A DNA stretch of 64,000 nt from Boudabousia tangfeifanii. GTDB taxonomy: Bacteria; Actinomycetota; Actinomycetes; Actinomycetales; Actinomycetaceae. Below the pieces are notes generated by a model. That model worked only from the letters and a program-made list of their open reading frames with translations, was not told the origin of the DNA and did no database searches. The translations under genes and the position numbers were made by a program. The stretch spans positions 744,001 through 808,000 of the forward strand of contig NZ_CP017812.1 of the NCBI RefSeq assembly GCF_001856685.1, read 5' to 3'. Below, in pieces: positions 32,999 through 42,435 of the stretch (position 1 is its first letter; the number at the start of each line of letters is the position of its first letter).

Positions 32999-35092
32999 TT
33001 AGTTTTTCGGGAAGATATCTGGTGCGATCTGCTCCAAACGTTCTTGGGCAATCTTTCCCATTGATTCAGCGTAATGGATAGTTAGATGCTGTTCGTCGAA
33101 GTAAACGAATGAGTTACCAATGATGCCAGGGCAAATCTTGCCTGGGCATTGTAGGTCACTTAAATCGAGCGACTTAAAGTTTGGCAATTCAGCTAGTTTT
33201 CCAAGCGGAATCTGGTCTGCGTATATCTTCGATCTTTCAACGAAACATCCACCGATAGGTACTGGATGATCTTTGTTTTGAGGATCCCATGAGTTCGAAC
33301 AATCATACATGTTGTATGGGAATCTAGGAGTGTCCCTAAAACCGATAAGCTTGATGCCGTGGTCTGTAAGATCCTTGGCATAAGGGTAGAAAGAGTCGCG
33401 AGCAACTTCTACCTCACCGCTGCGGGTAGCTGTACTCTTCGTGATTACTGCTTCAGGTTTGATACGAAGAATAAACTGATGAACTTCTTTTTGCCATACT
33501 TGGCAATATTCTTCCTCGGTCCCTTTAACCGGTTCATATTTACATCCACCCTTGTACGCAAGAATCACGTTCTTGTTGTGGTTCTTTAGTGCTTGGATGA
33601 CTGCAGGAGCAAACTGTTGCGTGTGGGAGCTACCCACCAGCATTACCGTTGGTCGACTAGGGTCGAATGGAAGCATGAAGCATTGATCTTGAATACCAGA
33701 ATAGGTTGGACCGAAACCGGCACACTTATCAGGTAGGCTGAACCACTTCTTTCCCTCGGCGACTTGCAGGGGAGTTGGAATTGGCGGTTCTGAAATTTCA
33801 CCTGCGACTATGCCGTCGTAAATTGCTTGGGCGCCTGGGTGGTTCTTAAGACCTTCAGACTGTGCGTTTAGATCAGATAGCTTGCGCTCGGTCACCTGGT
33901 TTAAACCAAAGACTCCAAGTAGACCGGTAGCAAGAGAAACTACTACAACGATGACTTTATTTCGGAGATTAGCATTAGCCCAAGACCAGTATCGAAGCGG
34001 TGTATCGAGTGTATTTGTAGTCAAAAGAGCCAGTGCAACTGAGATAACAAGGATGGTGATCCCTTCGGTGAGAGATAGGTGTTCCTTGTTGGTTGTACCA
34101 AGATAGATTGCCATGATTGGCCAGTGAATCAGATATAGCGCATAGGAGATATCCCCAAGGGCTACTAAAGGCCGGATAGAGAGAAAACGTTTGACGGAGT
34201 ATTTCGTAATCGTACGATTACCACTTCTTGAAGGAATCTCAGAGGTGCCTGCTAGGATCGAAGCAGTTGCCAACATAGGAAATAGTGCTGCATGTCCAGG
34301 GTAACGACCGATTGACACTAGGCTGAAAAGAATGAGGGTGCCAAGACCGAGCCAAGTGGCTACAACTCGCAAGATAGGGGAGAGCTTTAATCGAGGAGTT
34401 AGGATAGCAATTAGCGATCCGAGGGCGAATTCCCAAAGTCTAGAACGCGTGTCAAAGTAAATGTTAGCTGGCTGCGGGTAGCGGTTTATCATCATCCATG
34501 TAAAGGATAGGGCGAAGATTCCGCCCATCGTGATAGCCGCAACTAATCGATGGTTTAACTGCTTTCGTTGGCAAAAACGACCTAAAAGTATCAGAATCAG
34601 AGGCCACAAAATGAAGACTTGACCCTGCATAGACATCGACCACAAATGCAAAAGTGGGCTAATGCGCGAAGAATCAACGGCATAGTAATCCACGGACTGC
34701 CATGCAAGTAGCCAGTTTTGAAAATAAAGAATTGAGGCAAAAGCTTCTTTAATGATCTGAGGCCAACGAATTGGTGGCAAGAAGGCGATCGAAAAAGCAA
34801 CTGTCAAAATAACAGTGACGACTAGCGGGGGGAGTAAGCGTTTAAAGAGTTGTGCCCAACGGTTGAGGATGCTTTGACGTTTCCCCTTTTCATTTCTTTT
34901 GACAATTGAGTTTGTCAAAAGATATGCCGAAATCATAATGAAGGCATCAACCCCGATGGGAGAGCCAATATGCCATGCGTGGTACAAGAGCACTTGGATC
35001 ATGCAGATGGCGCGAAGCCCTTGGATCTCAAGTCGGTAGAGAGGTTTTGAATGAGGAGATGTGCTAACTACATCAGCTCGGGGTATTGACAT
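32999..35092 (-). CDS. Acyltransferase-3/SGNH membrane protein (OatA/OafA-like)
   Basis: A 697-residue protein. The N-terminal acyltransferase-3 domain (about 15-390) has around ten membrane helices and the motifs YRLEIQGLRAICMIQVLLYH and LLHLWSMSMQGQVFILWPL. The extracytoplasmic SGNH domain (about 430-697) carries the nucleophile in LVGSSHTQQF and the catalytic Asp/His in YFDEQHLTIHY. Such fusions move acetyl groups across the membrane and O-acetylate peptidoglycan or other cell-surface glycans. The target here is unknown. The gene is monocistronic and downstream of tRNA-Pro. Confidence 0.9.
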   Translation of the reverse strand: MSIPRADVVSTSPHSKPLYRLEIQGLRAICMIQVLLYHAWHIGSPIGVDAFIMISAYLLTNSIVKRNEKGKRQSILNRWAQLFKRLLPPLVVTVILTVAFSIAFLPPIRWPQIIKEAFASILYFQNWLLAWQSVDYYAVDSSRISPLLHLWSMSMQGQVFILWPLILILLGRFCQRKQLNHRLVAAITMGGIFALSFTWMMINRYPQPANIYFDTRSRLWEFALGSLIAILTPRLKLSPILRVVATWLGLGTLILFSLVSIGRYPGHAALFPMLATASILAGTSEIPSRSGNRTITKYSVKRFLSIRPLVALGDISYALYLIHWPIMAIYLGTTNKEHLSLTEGITILVISVALALLTTNTLDTPLRYWSWANANLRNKVIVVVVSLATGLLGVFGLNQVTERKLSDLNAQSEGLKNHPGAQAIYDGIVAGEISEPPIPTPLQVAEGKKWFSLPDKCAGFGPTYSGIQDQCFMLPFDPSRPTVMLVGSSHTQQFAPAVIQALKNHNKNVILAYKGGCKYEPVKGTEEEYCQVWQKEVHQFILRIKPEAVITKSTATRSGEVEVARDSFYPYAKDLTDHGIKLIGFRDTPRFPYNMYDCSNSWDPQNKDHPVPIGGCFVERSKIYADQIPLGKLAELPNFKSLDLSDLQCPGKICPGIIGNSFVYFDEQHLTIHYAESMGKIAQERLEQIAPDIFPKN

Positions 35093-35146
35093 GTTGTCAC
35101 CAACCTAAAATTGAAGGCTACATGGTGCCCCGAGGGGCCAAATAAA

Positions 35147-35223
35147 TGGTCGGGCTGACAGGATTTGAACCTGCGACATCCTGCTCCCAAAGCAGGCGCG
35201 CTACCAAGCTGCGCTACAGCCCG
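35147..35223 (-). tRNA. tRNA-Pro (TGG)
   Basis: On the minus strand the acceptor CGGGCTG pairs with CAGCCCG, the anticodon stem CCTGC/GCAGG encloses TTTGGGA (anticodon TGG), and CCA is encoded (35149-35147). A TATAGT -10 box (35259-35254) lies about 30 bases upstream. Confidence 0.95.
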
Positions 35224-35359
35224 AAACTCAAGACTTGCCTGAGCCGAGATATAACTATACGTGACTTTTTGGGTGGGCGCATCTTGAAAACAGAAATGTG
35301 TGGTAGGTTACTAGATTTATGGGGGTGAACCGCGAAATTTAGCCGTTTTTATTTTAGAG

Positions 35360-35389
35360 TTGCCCCAAGAGCGGACTCTGGTTTAATAT
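35360..35389 (+). promoter_or_regulatory. Promoter of tRNA-Gly
   Basis: TTGCCC (35360-35365), an 18-base spacer and TAATAT (35384-35389) lie about 32 bases before the tRNA. Confidence 0.55.
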
Positions 35390-35421
35390 TTAACCTGTTG
35401 TTTTCCTCCATAGAGGAAAGC

Positions 35422-35492
35422 GCGGGCGTAGCTTAATGGTAAAGCCTCTGCCTTCCAAGCAGATTACGCGGGTTCGATTCCCGTCGCCCGCT
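35422..35492 (+). tRNA. tRNA-Gly (TCC)
   Basis: The acceptor GCGGGCG pairs with CGCCCGC, the anticodon arm TCTGC/GCAGA encloses CTTCCAA (anticodon TCC), and the T-arm GGGTTCGATTCCC is intact. CCA is not encoded. Confidence 0.95.
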
Positions 35493-35498
35493 CGAGCT

Positions 35499-35538
35499 AA
35501 AGGGTTCAGTTTCCTTCAAGGAAACTGAGCCCTTTTTT
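35499..35538 (+). terminator. Terminator after tRNA-Gly
   Basis: A stem of about 17 bp (35499-35515 with 35519-35535) ends in a T-run; one G-T pair. Confidence 0.92.
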
Positions 35539-35712
35539 ATAGTTAGTAGTTCATATGTATGCGGTACGAAAAACAAAGGCTCGTCGTTAAAGGTAAACAA
35601 CTTTCCCGTTTAAGAAAATGCTTTTGGAGTGAGCTGTGAAGTTTTGAATGCTCACATCTTTTCGGATCGAGGACGTGTGGGTTTTCAGAGGGGTATTTGT
35701 GCGTTTATATAG

Positions 35713-35754
35713 CCTTCTGGGGGTGCACAGTAGTAGCTATGCACCCCCAGAAGG
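35713..35754 (-). terminator. Hairpin downstream of the arginase gene
   Basis: A perfect 15-bp stem (35713-35727 with 35740-35754) with a 12-base loop lies past the minus-strand arginase stop. There is no clear T-run, so termination is inferred from position. The rest of 35539-35795 shows no gene. Confidence 0.6.
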
Positions 35755-35795
35755 TAATTGAAAACTTAAGTGTTGGCTGGCTTAAACTACAACAG

Positions 35796-36722
35796 CTAAT
35801 CGAGGATCGTGTCTAAGACCGCCAACGCTGCCTTTAATCCGGTGTTGTTATTGTCGTCAAGGCCTGGGTCGAACTCTACAAAATCACCAGATTTTAATGG
35901 CAAAGCTTCCTTTAATCGAGTTACAAACTCTAAGGCCTGGGGGAGTGGCACCCCATCAGGAACATCGGTAAAGACGGAAGGAGCAAAGCTAGGATCCACA
36001 CCGTCTAAGTCAAAACTTAAGTGAAGTCTAGTTGCTTTGCTCTTTTCGAACTCTGTGACGATTTGTTCCACAACTACTTTTGGCCACTCATCTCCCAGTT
36101 GTTTTAGCGCAGACATAGGGTGGTTTGGAATGCTGTGCTGTTCAACTACATTTTGTTCGAAATCGTCCACGGAACGAATCCCTACATAATGCAGAGCTGA
36201 GGGGTCGAGATATTGTTCTTTTTGGTAAAAGCTTGGAAAAATATCCTGATCGTAGCCAATCGCTACAGCTAAAGGAATACCATGAACATTACCCGAGAGC
36301 GTACCCTTTGCAGTGTTGATATCGGTGTGCGCGTCAAACCATACAACGAAAGGCTTTTCGTTGTTTTCTTGACAGTAGTTAAGCAATCCTGAGAGCGTTC
36401 CAATGGCTAGTGCATGGTCGCCACCAATTGTGAAAGGTAAATGTCCTTTCTGCAATGAGCTGTAAACTTCTTGTTCGAGAGCCTTATCGACCTCCATGAT
36501 AGGGGCCAAATACTTTAAATGATCGTGCGAGGCATAAATTTCAGACTCGGTTACAGGTGGGGTATTAACCTCGTGGCAAGTTAACGAGAACCCTTTATTT
36601 TCGAGTTTCTCAAGCAGGCCACTCTCGACGAGGCGTGGGAAACTTCCGGAATCTCCTAGTCTGCCTGTGCCTAGGCGCATTTGAGTAGAGATTAAATCTA
36701 AATTCGAGTTAATGAAGCTCAT
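35796..36722 (-). CDS. rocF: Arginase
   Basis: A 308-residue ureohydrolase with the binuclear manganese site: GGDHA, WFDAHTDIN and SFDLDGVDP. SGNVHGIPLA is closer to arginases than to agmatinases. It would convert arginine to ornithine and urea. The start is nine bases after the DyP peroxidase stop, so the two may be cotranscribed with the small membrane protein gene upstream. No other arginine genes are adjacent. Confidence 0.9.
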   Translation of the reverse strand: MSFINSNLDLISTQMRLGTGRLGDSGSFPRLVESGLLEKLENKGFSLTCHEVNTPPVTESEIYASHDHLKYLAPIMEVDKALEQEVYSSLQKGHLPFTIGGDHALAIGTLSGLLNYCQENNEKPFVVWFDAHTDINTAKGTLSGNVHGIPLAVAIGYDQDIFPSFYQKEQYLDPSALHYVGIRSVDDFEQNVVEQHSIPNHPMSALKQLGDEWPKVVVEQIVTEFEKSKATRLHLSFDLDGVDPSFAPSVFTDVPDGVPLPQALEFVTRLKEALPLKSGDFVEFDPGLDDNNNTGLKAALAVLDTILD

Positions 36723-36731
36723 GCTAAAATC

Positions 36732-37631
36732 TCAGTCTTCCTCTTCTTCGGGAAGATGGTCGAGCAGAATATTTTGAGGGGGAAGGTAATAGTATGCTCC
36801 GGTGTCTGCATGTGAGAAGAATGTCAATGCGTCACGGACGCCATCTTTACCTGCCATGCGGTCGAGCATTACTTGCATAGTTTCCCGTTTGGCCGCGATT
36901 CCAACAAACATCGTGCCGTGAGTTGCGACATCGCCGAATGCAGTATTGCGACGCAAAATATCGCCTAGGTCTTCTTGGTCGTTTCGCGCTACGTGAGAAG
37001 AAACCGGACGATCTTCAAGCTCAACGTCGGTGTCTTTGGTGCGACCGATTACAGCTTCCTGTTCCTCGGTGGACAAAGCTAGCCATTTATCGCCCTCGTG
37101 TGGCCATTTCTGTAGTAACAAGACAGAGCCGCCGGTGGTTTCGTCTTGGATTACCTCGGGGATCTCCAAGGGTGAAGGGTTTTCGGTGCCATCAACAAAA
37201 CCGGTTAGATCGCGATTGTGCTGATATACCCAGCCGCTGTCAGCGTTTTCTAACTTGAAGTATTGCGAGATAGCCTGCGTAAGGTCTGCGCCGGCATTAA
37301 ACACAGCGTCCATGGCACCGCCATGAATCCATAGAACTAGGTCATGTTGAGTTGCTGGCATAGAAAAACCATCGAGTCCAACTACTGGACGGTTAAAACC
37401 CTCAAGTTTTTGAATCGCAGGGTAGTCACTACTGGCCCAAAACTCGGGGCGGAAACCGATGACTGTCATTACAGCGGTTCCGGTCTGCATTGAGGCAGCT
37501 ACTGCGTCAAGGGCCAAGTCAATAGCTTCTTCTTGGTTTTCTAGTCCCTGTTCAGTAAGGTCAAATTCCAAGTAAGAATGAGAAGTAGTACCAAATGCGG
37601 AAATGCCCGCCTGGGAAGTGAAAGTAGACAT
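36732..37631 (-). CDS. Dye-decolourising (DyP-type) heme peroxidase, YfeX-like
   Basis: A 299-residue DyP peroxidase. The GXXDG motif is LTGFVDGTENPS, the heme-proximal His is expected in PVSSHVARN, and DVATHGTMFVGIAAKRETMQ is a C-terminal family signature. No signal peptide is present, so it is cytoplasmic or encapsulin-associated; no encapsulin gene is in the window. ATG 37631 is chosen for the GAGG site just upstream and because the longer frame would overlap the preceding gene. Confidence 0.9.
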   Translation of the reverse strand: MSTFTSQAGISAFGTTSHSYLEFDLTEQGLENQEEAIDLALDAVAASMQTGTAVMTVIGFRPEFWASSDYPAIQKLEGFNRPVVGLDGFSMPATQHDLVLWIHGGAMDAVFNAGADLTQAISQYFKLENADSGWVYQHNRDLTGFVDGTENPSPLEIPEVIQDETTGGSVLLLQKWPHEGDKWLALSTEEQEAVIGRTKDTDVELEDRPVSSHVARNDQEDLGDILRRNTAFGDVATHGTMFVGIAAKRETMQVMLDRMAGKDGVRDALTFFSHADTGAYYYLPPQNILLDHLPEEEED

Positions 37632-37638
37632 GTGAACC

Positions 37639-37935
37639 TCAATCCATGTATTTCTTGTTGTATTTCTCGGCCATTTTTTGATCGATGACTTTGCGTCGAT
37701 CCTCACCAACGCGCCAAGCAATATAGGTAAAAATAATCAAAAAAACGAACGCTAAAACAATCGAAATGAAATAAACACTTAGGGTGAAAAGTGAGATTTC
37801 TTGTCCTGGCGGTTGATCTTTCAGGGAATGATAGATTCCCACGTTAACGAAAAAAGAAATCATCGCTAAAGTTAGGAAAATCCAACCTTTGAGTGGCATA
37901 TCAGAGAATAAGCCAGACCATTTTGAATTACTCAT
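37639..37935 (-). CDS. Small two-helix membrane protein of unknown function
   Basis: A 98-residue protein I do not recognise. Two hydrophobic helices (about 17-35 and 48-71) are separated by a short polar loop, and the tail RVGEDRRKVIDQKMAEKYNKKYMD is strongly basic and cytoplasmic. AAAAGGAAATAGG precedes the ATG. It ends seven bases before the DyP peroxidase start, suggesting an operon, but no functional tie is visible. Confidence 0.7.
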   Translation of the reverse strand: MSNSKWSGLFSDMPLKGWIFLTLAMISFFVNVGIYHSLKDQPPGQEISLFTLSVYFISIVLAFVFLIIFTYIAWRVGEDRRKVIDQKMAEKYNKKYMD

Positions 37936-38101
37936 ACCTATTTCCTTTTACTTAGAAGTCTAGAATACACCAACACATAAATTTCGCTGTGGGGGTTTCC
38001 ACCCGCCCTCGGTCAGGAAAGTGGAGTCTAAATGCTTTAGGATTATTTCGTATTATTAGGCGCATTGCCTATACCGACTATTGTAAATTGGAGTAATCCC
38101 T

Positions 38102-39700
38102 GTGAAAAGCACAGTTGAAGAGCTTGATCCAACTAAGGTCAAGATGACCGTTGTTGTCCCTGCCGAAGAACTCGACCAGCCGATGAAGGCTGCTTACAAA
38201 GAGGTTGCCTCGCAGGTCAACGTCCCAGGCTTCCGTAAGGGTAAAGTGCCCCCACGTATCATCGACCAGCGTATCGGTCGTATTCATGTAATCGAAACTG
38301 CGATTAACAACTCGCTTGGCGGCTTCTACCAGGAAGCTCTCGAAAGCAATGAAATTATGCCGCTTGCACAGCCTGAGATTTCAGTTGATGGTATCCCAGC
38401 CCCAACCGGCAAATTTGAAGGCGAACTAAAATTTACTGCCGAGGTTTTCCGCGTACCAGTATTTGAACTTCCAGAGCTAGACGGTGTGGAACTTGTTGTT
38501 GATCAAGTTGAAGCTACCGACGAAGACCTTGATCGTGAACTAGATCAGCTTCGTGCTCGTTTCGGCACCTTGAAGAACGTTGAGCGTGCTGTTAAGAATG
38601 GTGACTTCGTTTCGATTGACCTTGTTGCTAAGGTTAACGATGAAAAGATCGATGAAATGGCTGGCGTCTCCTATGAAGTTGGCTCTGGCACCATGATCGA
38701 CGGCATTGACGATGCTCTTATCGGCCTACAGGTTGACGAAGATTCCACCTTTAGTGCGACACTTGCCGGTGGCGACCATGCCGGTGAAGAAGGTGAAATC
38801 AACGTTACCGTTCGCTCCGTTAAGGAACGTGAGCTACCGAAGGTTGACGAAGACTTCGTGCAGCTAGCTTCCGAATTCGACACTGTCGAAGAACTCAAGG
38901 AAGACCTAAAGAACCAGATTCTTGAACAGAAGCGCGCCGAACAGGCTGTTGCTGCTCGCGAAAAGCTAGTCGAGAAGCTCAACGAACTCGTTGAGCTACC
39001 TTTGCCTGCTGAATTGGTAGAAAAGGAAGCTAAGGCTCGCGTGGGTGAAGATGCTGACAAGAAGGCTCTTGCTGAAGCTAAGGAAAACATTGAAAAGTCC
39101 TTGCGCAACGATATCCTGCTTGATCGCGTCGTGACCGAAACCAAGCCAGTTGTTAGCCAGGAAGAACTCGTTGACTTCCTCGTTCAGGCTTCCCGTGCTT
39201 ACGGTCTAGATCCAATGCAGCTAATGAGCGATCGTAACCAGATCCAGATGATGAACCTTGAACTTGCTCGCACCAAGGCTGTTGCTTTGATGTTGGCCAA
39301 GGTTACCGTCAAGGACTCTGAGGGTAACCCAGTTGATATGAGCGAATTCTTGGAGGAAGCTAAAGCTGGTCAGGAAGCGGCTGACGAAGAGAAGAAGCCT
39401 GCTGCTAAGAAGGCTCCTGCTAAGAAGACCACCGCCGCCAAGAAGCCAGCAGCTAAGAAGACTGCGGCTAAGAAGGATGCGGAAGCTGACGAAGAGAAGA
39501 AGCCTGCTGCTAAGAAGGCTCCTGCTAAGAAGACCACCGCCGCCAAGAAGCCAGCAGCTAAGAAGACTGCGGCTAAGAAGGATGCGGAAACTGGCGAAGA
39601 GAAGAAGCCTGCTGCTAAGAAGGCTCCTGCTAAGAAGACCACCGCCGCCAAGAAGCCAGCAGCTAAGAAGACTGCTGCCAAGGCTACGGAAGAAAAGTGA
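38102..39700 (+). CDS. tig: Trigger factor with a Lys/Ala-rich repeat tail
   Basis: A 532-residue ribosome-associated chaperone and peptidyl-prolyl isomerase. The ribosome-binding signature GFRKGKVP is at 43-50; the FKBP-type domain covers about 150-240 and the helical C-terminal chaperone arms about 250-425. The canonical protein ends near residue 427. After it come exactly three 35-residue repeats rich in Lys, Ala and Pro (for example EEKKPAAKKAPAKK), reaching the C-terminus. The tail resembles the basic tails of actinobacterial HupB or eukaryotic H1 histones and may bind RNA or DNA; this is inference. GTG start with GGAG nine bases upstream. Confidence 0.95.
   Translation: MKSTVEELDPTKVKMTVVVPAEELDQPMKAAYKEVASQVNVPGFRKGKVPPRIIDQRIGRIHVIETAINNSLGGFYQEALESNEIMPLAQPEISVDGIPAPTGKFEGELKFTAEVFRVPVFELPELDGVELVVDQVEATDEDLDRELDQLRARFGTLKNVERAVKNGDFVSIDLVAKVNDEKIDEMAGVSYEVGSGTMIDGIDDALIGLQVDEDSTFSATLAGGDHAGEEGEINVTVRSVKERELPKVDEDFVQLASEFDTVEELKEDLKNQILEQKRAEQAVAAREKLVEKLNELVELPLPAELVEKEAKARVGEDADKKALAEAKENIEKSLRNDILLDRVVTETKPVVSQEELVDFLVQASRAYGLDPMQLMSDRNQIQMMNLELARTKAVALMLAKVTVKDSEGNPVDMSEFLEEAKAGQEAADEEKKPAAKKAPAKKTTAAKKPAAKKTAAKKDAEADEEKKPAAKKAPAKKTTAAKKPAAKKTAAKKDAETGEEKKPAAKKAPAKKTTAAKKPAAKKTAAKATEEK
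39383..39697 (+). repeat. Three tandem 105-bp repeats encoding the trigger factor tail
   Basis: Copies start at 39383, 39488 and 39593. Copies 1 and 2 are almost identical at the nucleotide level; copy 3 diverges only at its last bases before the stop. The unit encodes 35 residues, and the third ends exactly at the C-terminus. Codons within each unit (AAG, GCT, GCC) match across copies, pointing to recent duplication. Confidence 0.95.
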
Positions 39701-39727
39701 ATCTTAGCTACTAAATAGCTAATTTTT

Positions 39728-39758
39728 CGAGGGCGTCCAGCTAGTCTGGGCGCCCTCG
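39728..39758 (+). terminator. Hairpin after tig
   Basis: A 13-bp stem (39728-39740 with 39746-39758, one G-T), five-base loop, without a clear T-run. Confidence 0.6.
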
Positions 39759-39861
39759 ATCACATCTGCGCCAGTAGCGAAAAACCGCGAAATTCCTAGC
39801 AAAACTAGCGAATTTACATTATTTTGTTGACATTGAGTCTAATAGCTTGGAGGCTAAACTA

Positions 39862-40476
39862 GTGGAGCACAACATCACCATGGGAGCGGATACCGCAGCC
39901 CAACTTGGCATGAGCCAGCATGTATTCTCACAGTTGATGAAGGAACGCATTATCTGGTTGACAGATGCTGTTCGCGACGAGAACGCAAATCTTATTTGTG
40001 CGCAATTGATGCTCTTGGCTGCCGAAGATCCGGACCGTGACATCTATTTATACATTAATAGCCCAGGTGGCTCCGTCACCGCGGGCATGGCTATCTATGA
40101 CACTATGCAGTTTATCAAGCCCGATGTGGCGACTGTAGCTATTGGTATGGCTGCCTCGATGGGACAGCATCTCCTAACTTCAGGTGCCCCAGGAAAACGA
40201 TATGCTACTCCTAACACGCGGATTTTGATGCACCAACCATCGGGTGGTGCAGGCGGTACCGCTGCTGATATTCGCATTAATGCTGACCTGATCATGCAGA
40301 TGAAACGTCATTTAGCAGAGATTACTGCGGAACGTACCGGCAAGACCGTTGAACAAATTTTGGCGGATTCTGATCGTGATCGTTGGTTCACTGCTCAAGA
40401 AGCCCTTGAATATGGCTTTATTGATCATGTGGTTGACCATGCTGCAGCCGTTTCTGGTGGCGGCGGAGTTTCCTGA
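39862..40476 (+). CDS. clpP1: ATP-dependent Clp protease proteolytic subunit 1
   Basis: A protein of about 204 residues and a serine peptidase of the ClpP family. The triad lies in [11 protein letters not shown] (Ser), LMHQPSGG (His) and [18 protein letters not shown] (Asp). In Actinomycetota ClpP1 and ClpP2 form a mixed 14-mer driven by ClpX or ClpC1. I chose GTG 39862, eight bases after GGAGG; a TTG at 39847 would include the ribosome-binding site. ClpP2 follows after 24 bases. Confidence 0.94.
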   Translation: MEHNITMGADTAAQLGMSQHVFSQLMKERIIWLTDAVRDENANLICAQLMLLAAEDPDRDIYLYINSPGGSVTAGMAIYDTMQFIKPDVATVAIGMAASMGQHLLTSGAPGKRYATPNTRILMHQPSGGAGGTAADIRINADLIMQMKRHLAEITAERTGKTVEQILADSDRDRWFTAQEALEYGFIDHVVDHAAAVSGGGGVS

Positions 40477-40500
40477 GCTAGCGATAGAAAGAAGAAATAA

Positions 40501-41148
40501 ATGCTAAACCGTATGCCTCAAATGTATTCGCAGCCTGGGATTGAAGCCCGTTATGTTTTGCCTCAGTTTGAAGAACGAACTGCTTATGGCATCAAACGCC
40601 AAGACCCATATGCCAAACTCTTTGAAGATCGTATCGTCTTCCTCGGCGTGCAAGTAGATGACGCATCTGCTGACGATATTATGGCGCAGTTATTGGTTTT
40701 GGAATCTCAGGATCCTGATGCCATGATCACCATGTATATCAACTCCCCAGGGGGATCGTTTACTGCTCTAACTGCTATCTATGACACGATGATGTACATT
40801 CGTCCAGAAATTCAAACTGTTTGCTTGGGTCAAGCTGCTTCAGCTGCCGCAGTTTTGCTTGCCGCTGGTGCTCCAGGAAAACGTTTGGCTCTGCCCAATG
40901 CGCGCGTCTTGATTCACCAGCCAGCCATGGAGGGTATGCAGGGCCAAGCAACCGATATTGAAATTCTGGCAAACGAGATGGATCGGATGCGCGACTGGTT
41001 AGAAAACACCTTGGCCTCGCATTCAGGTCGTCCGGTTGAACAGGTCCGAAAGGACATCGATCGCGATAAGATTTTGACTGCGCAACAGGCCCTTGAGTAC
41101 GGCTTGATTGACCAAGTTTTGCAATCTCGTAAAGTTACTCAGAACTAG
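40501..41148 (+). CDS. clpP2: ATP-dependent Clp protease proteolytic subunit 2
   Basis: A 215-residue ClpP with the triad in GQAASAAAVLL (Ser), LIHQPAMEG (His) and DRDKILTAQQALEYGLID (Asp). The N-terminal extension MLNRMPQMYSQPGIEARYVLPQFEER is typical of actinobacterial ClpP2. It should pair with ClpP1, and the two form one operon ended by a strong terminator. Unlike in most relatives, clpX does not follow directly; it lies 4 kb further on. Confidence 0.95.
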   Translation: MLNRMPQMYSQPGIEARYVLPQFEERTAYGIKRQDPYAKLFEDRIVFLGVQVDDASADDIMAQLLVLESQDPDAMITMYINSPGGSFTALTAIYDTMMYIRPEIQTVCLGQAASAAAVLLAAGAPGKRLALPNARVLIHQPAMEGMQGQATDIEILANEMDRMRDWLENTLASHSGRPVEQVRKDIDRDKILTAQQALEYGLIDQVLQSRKVTQN

Positions 41149-41164
41149 GTAAAAACATGTGTTT

Positions 41165-41202
41165 TTGTAGGGGTGTCTGCCAAGTGGCAGACACCCCTAC
41201 AA
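41165..41202 (+). terminator. Terminator after clpP2
   Basis: A perfect 18-bp stem (41165-41182 with 41185-41202) with a two-base nominal loop. Confidence 0.8.
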
Positions 41203-41249
41203 CTGTGTTAGCGTAGTCTCACAATACACACTGTGGTGAGGAGAAAATT

Positions 41250-42419
41250 ATGCGTAAACCGCAACCATCCGATAAGTTTTCATTTGGCCTATGGACAGTA
41301 GGTTGGACTGCAGGTGATCCTTTTGGTGAGCCTACTCGACCTGCGCTCGATCCTTGGCAGTATGCGGAAAAGTTGGCTGAGCTCGGTGCCTGGGGCTTTA
41401 CTTTCCATGATAATGATGTTTGGCCTTTTGATGCCTCCGACGCTGAACGCGATGCCCGAGTTGGAAAATTAGCTGAAGCCGCTAAAGCTCATGGTCTAAC
41501 CATTGAAATGGTTACCACCAATACCTTCTCCCATCCAATTTTTAAAGATGGTGGTTTGACCAATAACGATCGTCAGATTCGTCGTTTTGGTCTAAAGAAG
41601 ATTTTGCGTAACGTTGACTTAGCAGCAGAGCTAGGTGCTACTACTTTCGTGATGTGGGGCGGTCGTGAAGGTTCGGAATATGATTCTTCCAAGGACCTCA
41701 ATGCTGCTTTTGATCGCTACAAGGAAGGCCTCGATACCGTAGCAGGTTACATTAAGGAAAAGGGCTACGACCTTAGAATCGGCCTTGAGCCAAAGCCAAA
41801 CGAACCACGTGGCGATATCTTCCTACCTACTGTTGGACATGCCCTTGCCCTTATTGCTGAACTAGATAATGGTGATGTGGTCGGTCTAAACCCAGAGACC
41901 GGACATGAACAGATGGCAGGTTTGAACTACACCCATGCCCTTGCTCAAGCTCTAAACGCTGGAAAGCTATTCCACATTGATCTTAATGGGCAGTCTGGCA
42001 TTAAATACGATCAGGACAAAGTCTTTGGTCATGGTGATCTGCTTTCCGCATTCTTCACTGTAGATCTATTGGTCAATGGGTTCCCCAATGGGGGTCCACG
42101 CTACGAGGGCCCAATCCATTTCGATTACAAGCCTGCTCGTACTGATGGCCTTGATAGTGTTTGGGAGACTGCAGCAGCGAACATGGAAATGTTCCTAATG
42201 CTCAGCGAGAAGGCTAAGGCTTTCCGTGAGGATCCAAAGACACAAGAACTAATGAAGCAATCAGGGGTCTTCGAATTGAATGAACCGACTCTCGCTGCTG
42301 GTGAATCAGTTTCTGATTTCATGGCTGCGCAGGAAGACTATGATGTTGATTCTCTAGCTGCTCGTGACTACCACTTCGTTGAGTTGCACCAGCAGGCATT
42401 GCGTCATCTAATCGGCTGA
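41250..42419 (+). CDS. xylA: Xylose isomerase
   Basis: A 389-residue class I (actinobacterial-type) xylose isomerase converting D-xylose to D-xylulose. Signatures are [23 protein letters not shown], the metal-ligand segment [28 protein letters not shown] and [22 protein letters not shown] precedes the ATG. It is 16 bases upstream of xylB, so the pair forms an operon. No XylR repressor or xylose transporter is adjacent. Confidence 0.96.
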   Translation: MRKPQPSDKFSFGLWTVGWTAGDPFGEPTRPALDPWQYAEKLAELGAWGFTFHDNDVWPFDASDAERDARVGKLAEAAKAHGLTIEMVTTNTFSHPIFKDGGLTNNDRQIRRFGLKKILRNVDLAAELGATTFVMWGGREGSEYDSSKDLNAAFDRYKEGLDTVAGYIKEKGYDLRIGLEPKPNEPRGDIFLPTVGHALALIAELDNGDVVGLNPETGHEQMAGLNYTHALAQALNAGKLFHIDLNGQSGIKYDQDKVFGHGDLLSAFFTVDLLVNGFPNGGPRYEGPIHFDYKPARTDGLDSVWETAAANMEMFLMLSEKAKAFREDPKTQELMKQSGVFELNEPTLAAGESVSDFMAAQEDYDVDSLAARDYHFVELHQQALRHLIG

Positions 42420-42435
42420 TTTAAAAGGAAGTCCA

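Noticed and set aside
39759..39861. A ClgR- or HspR-type operator upstream of clpP1
   Set aside because: I looked for the CGCYNANRGCG-type ClgR core and for HAIR repeats; only loosely similar CTAG/GCG pieces are present.
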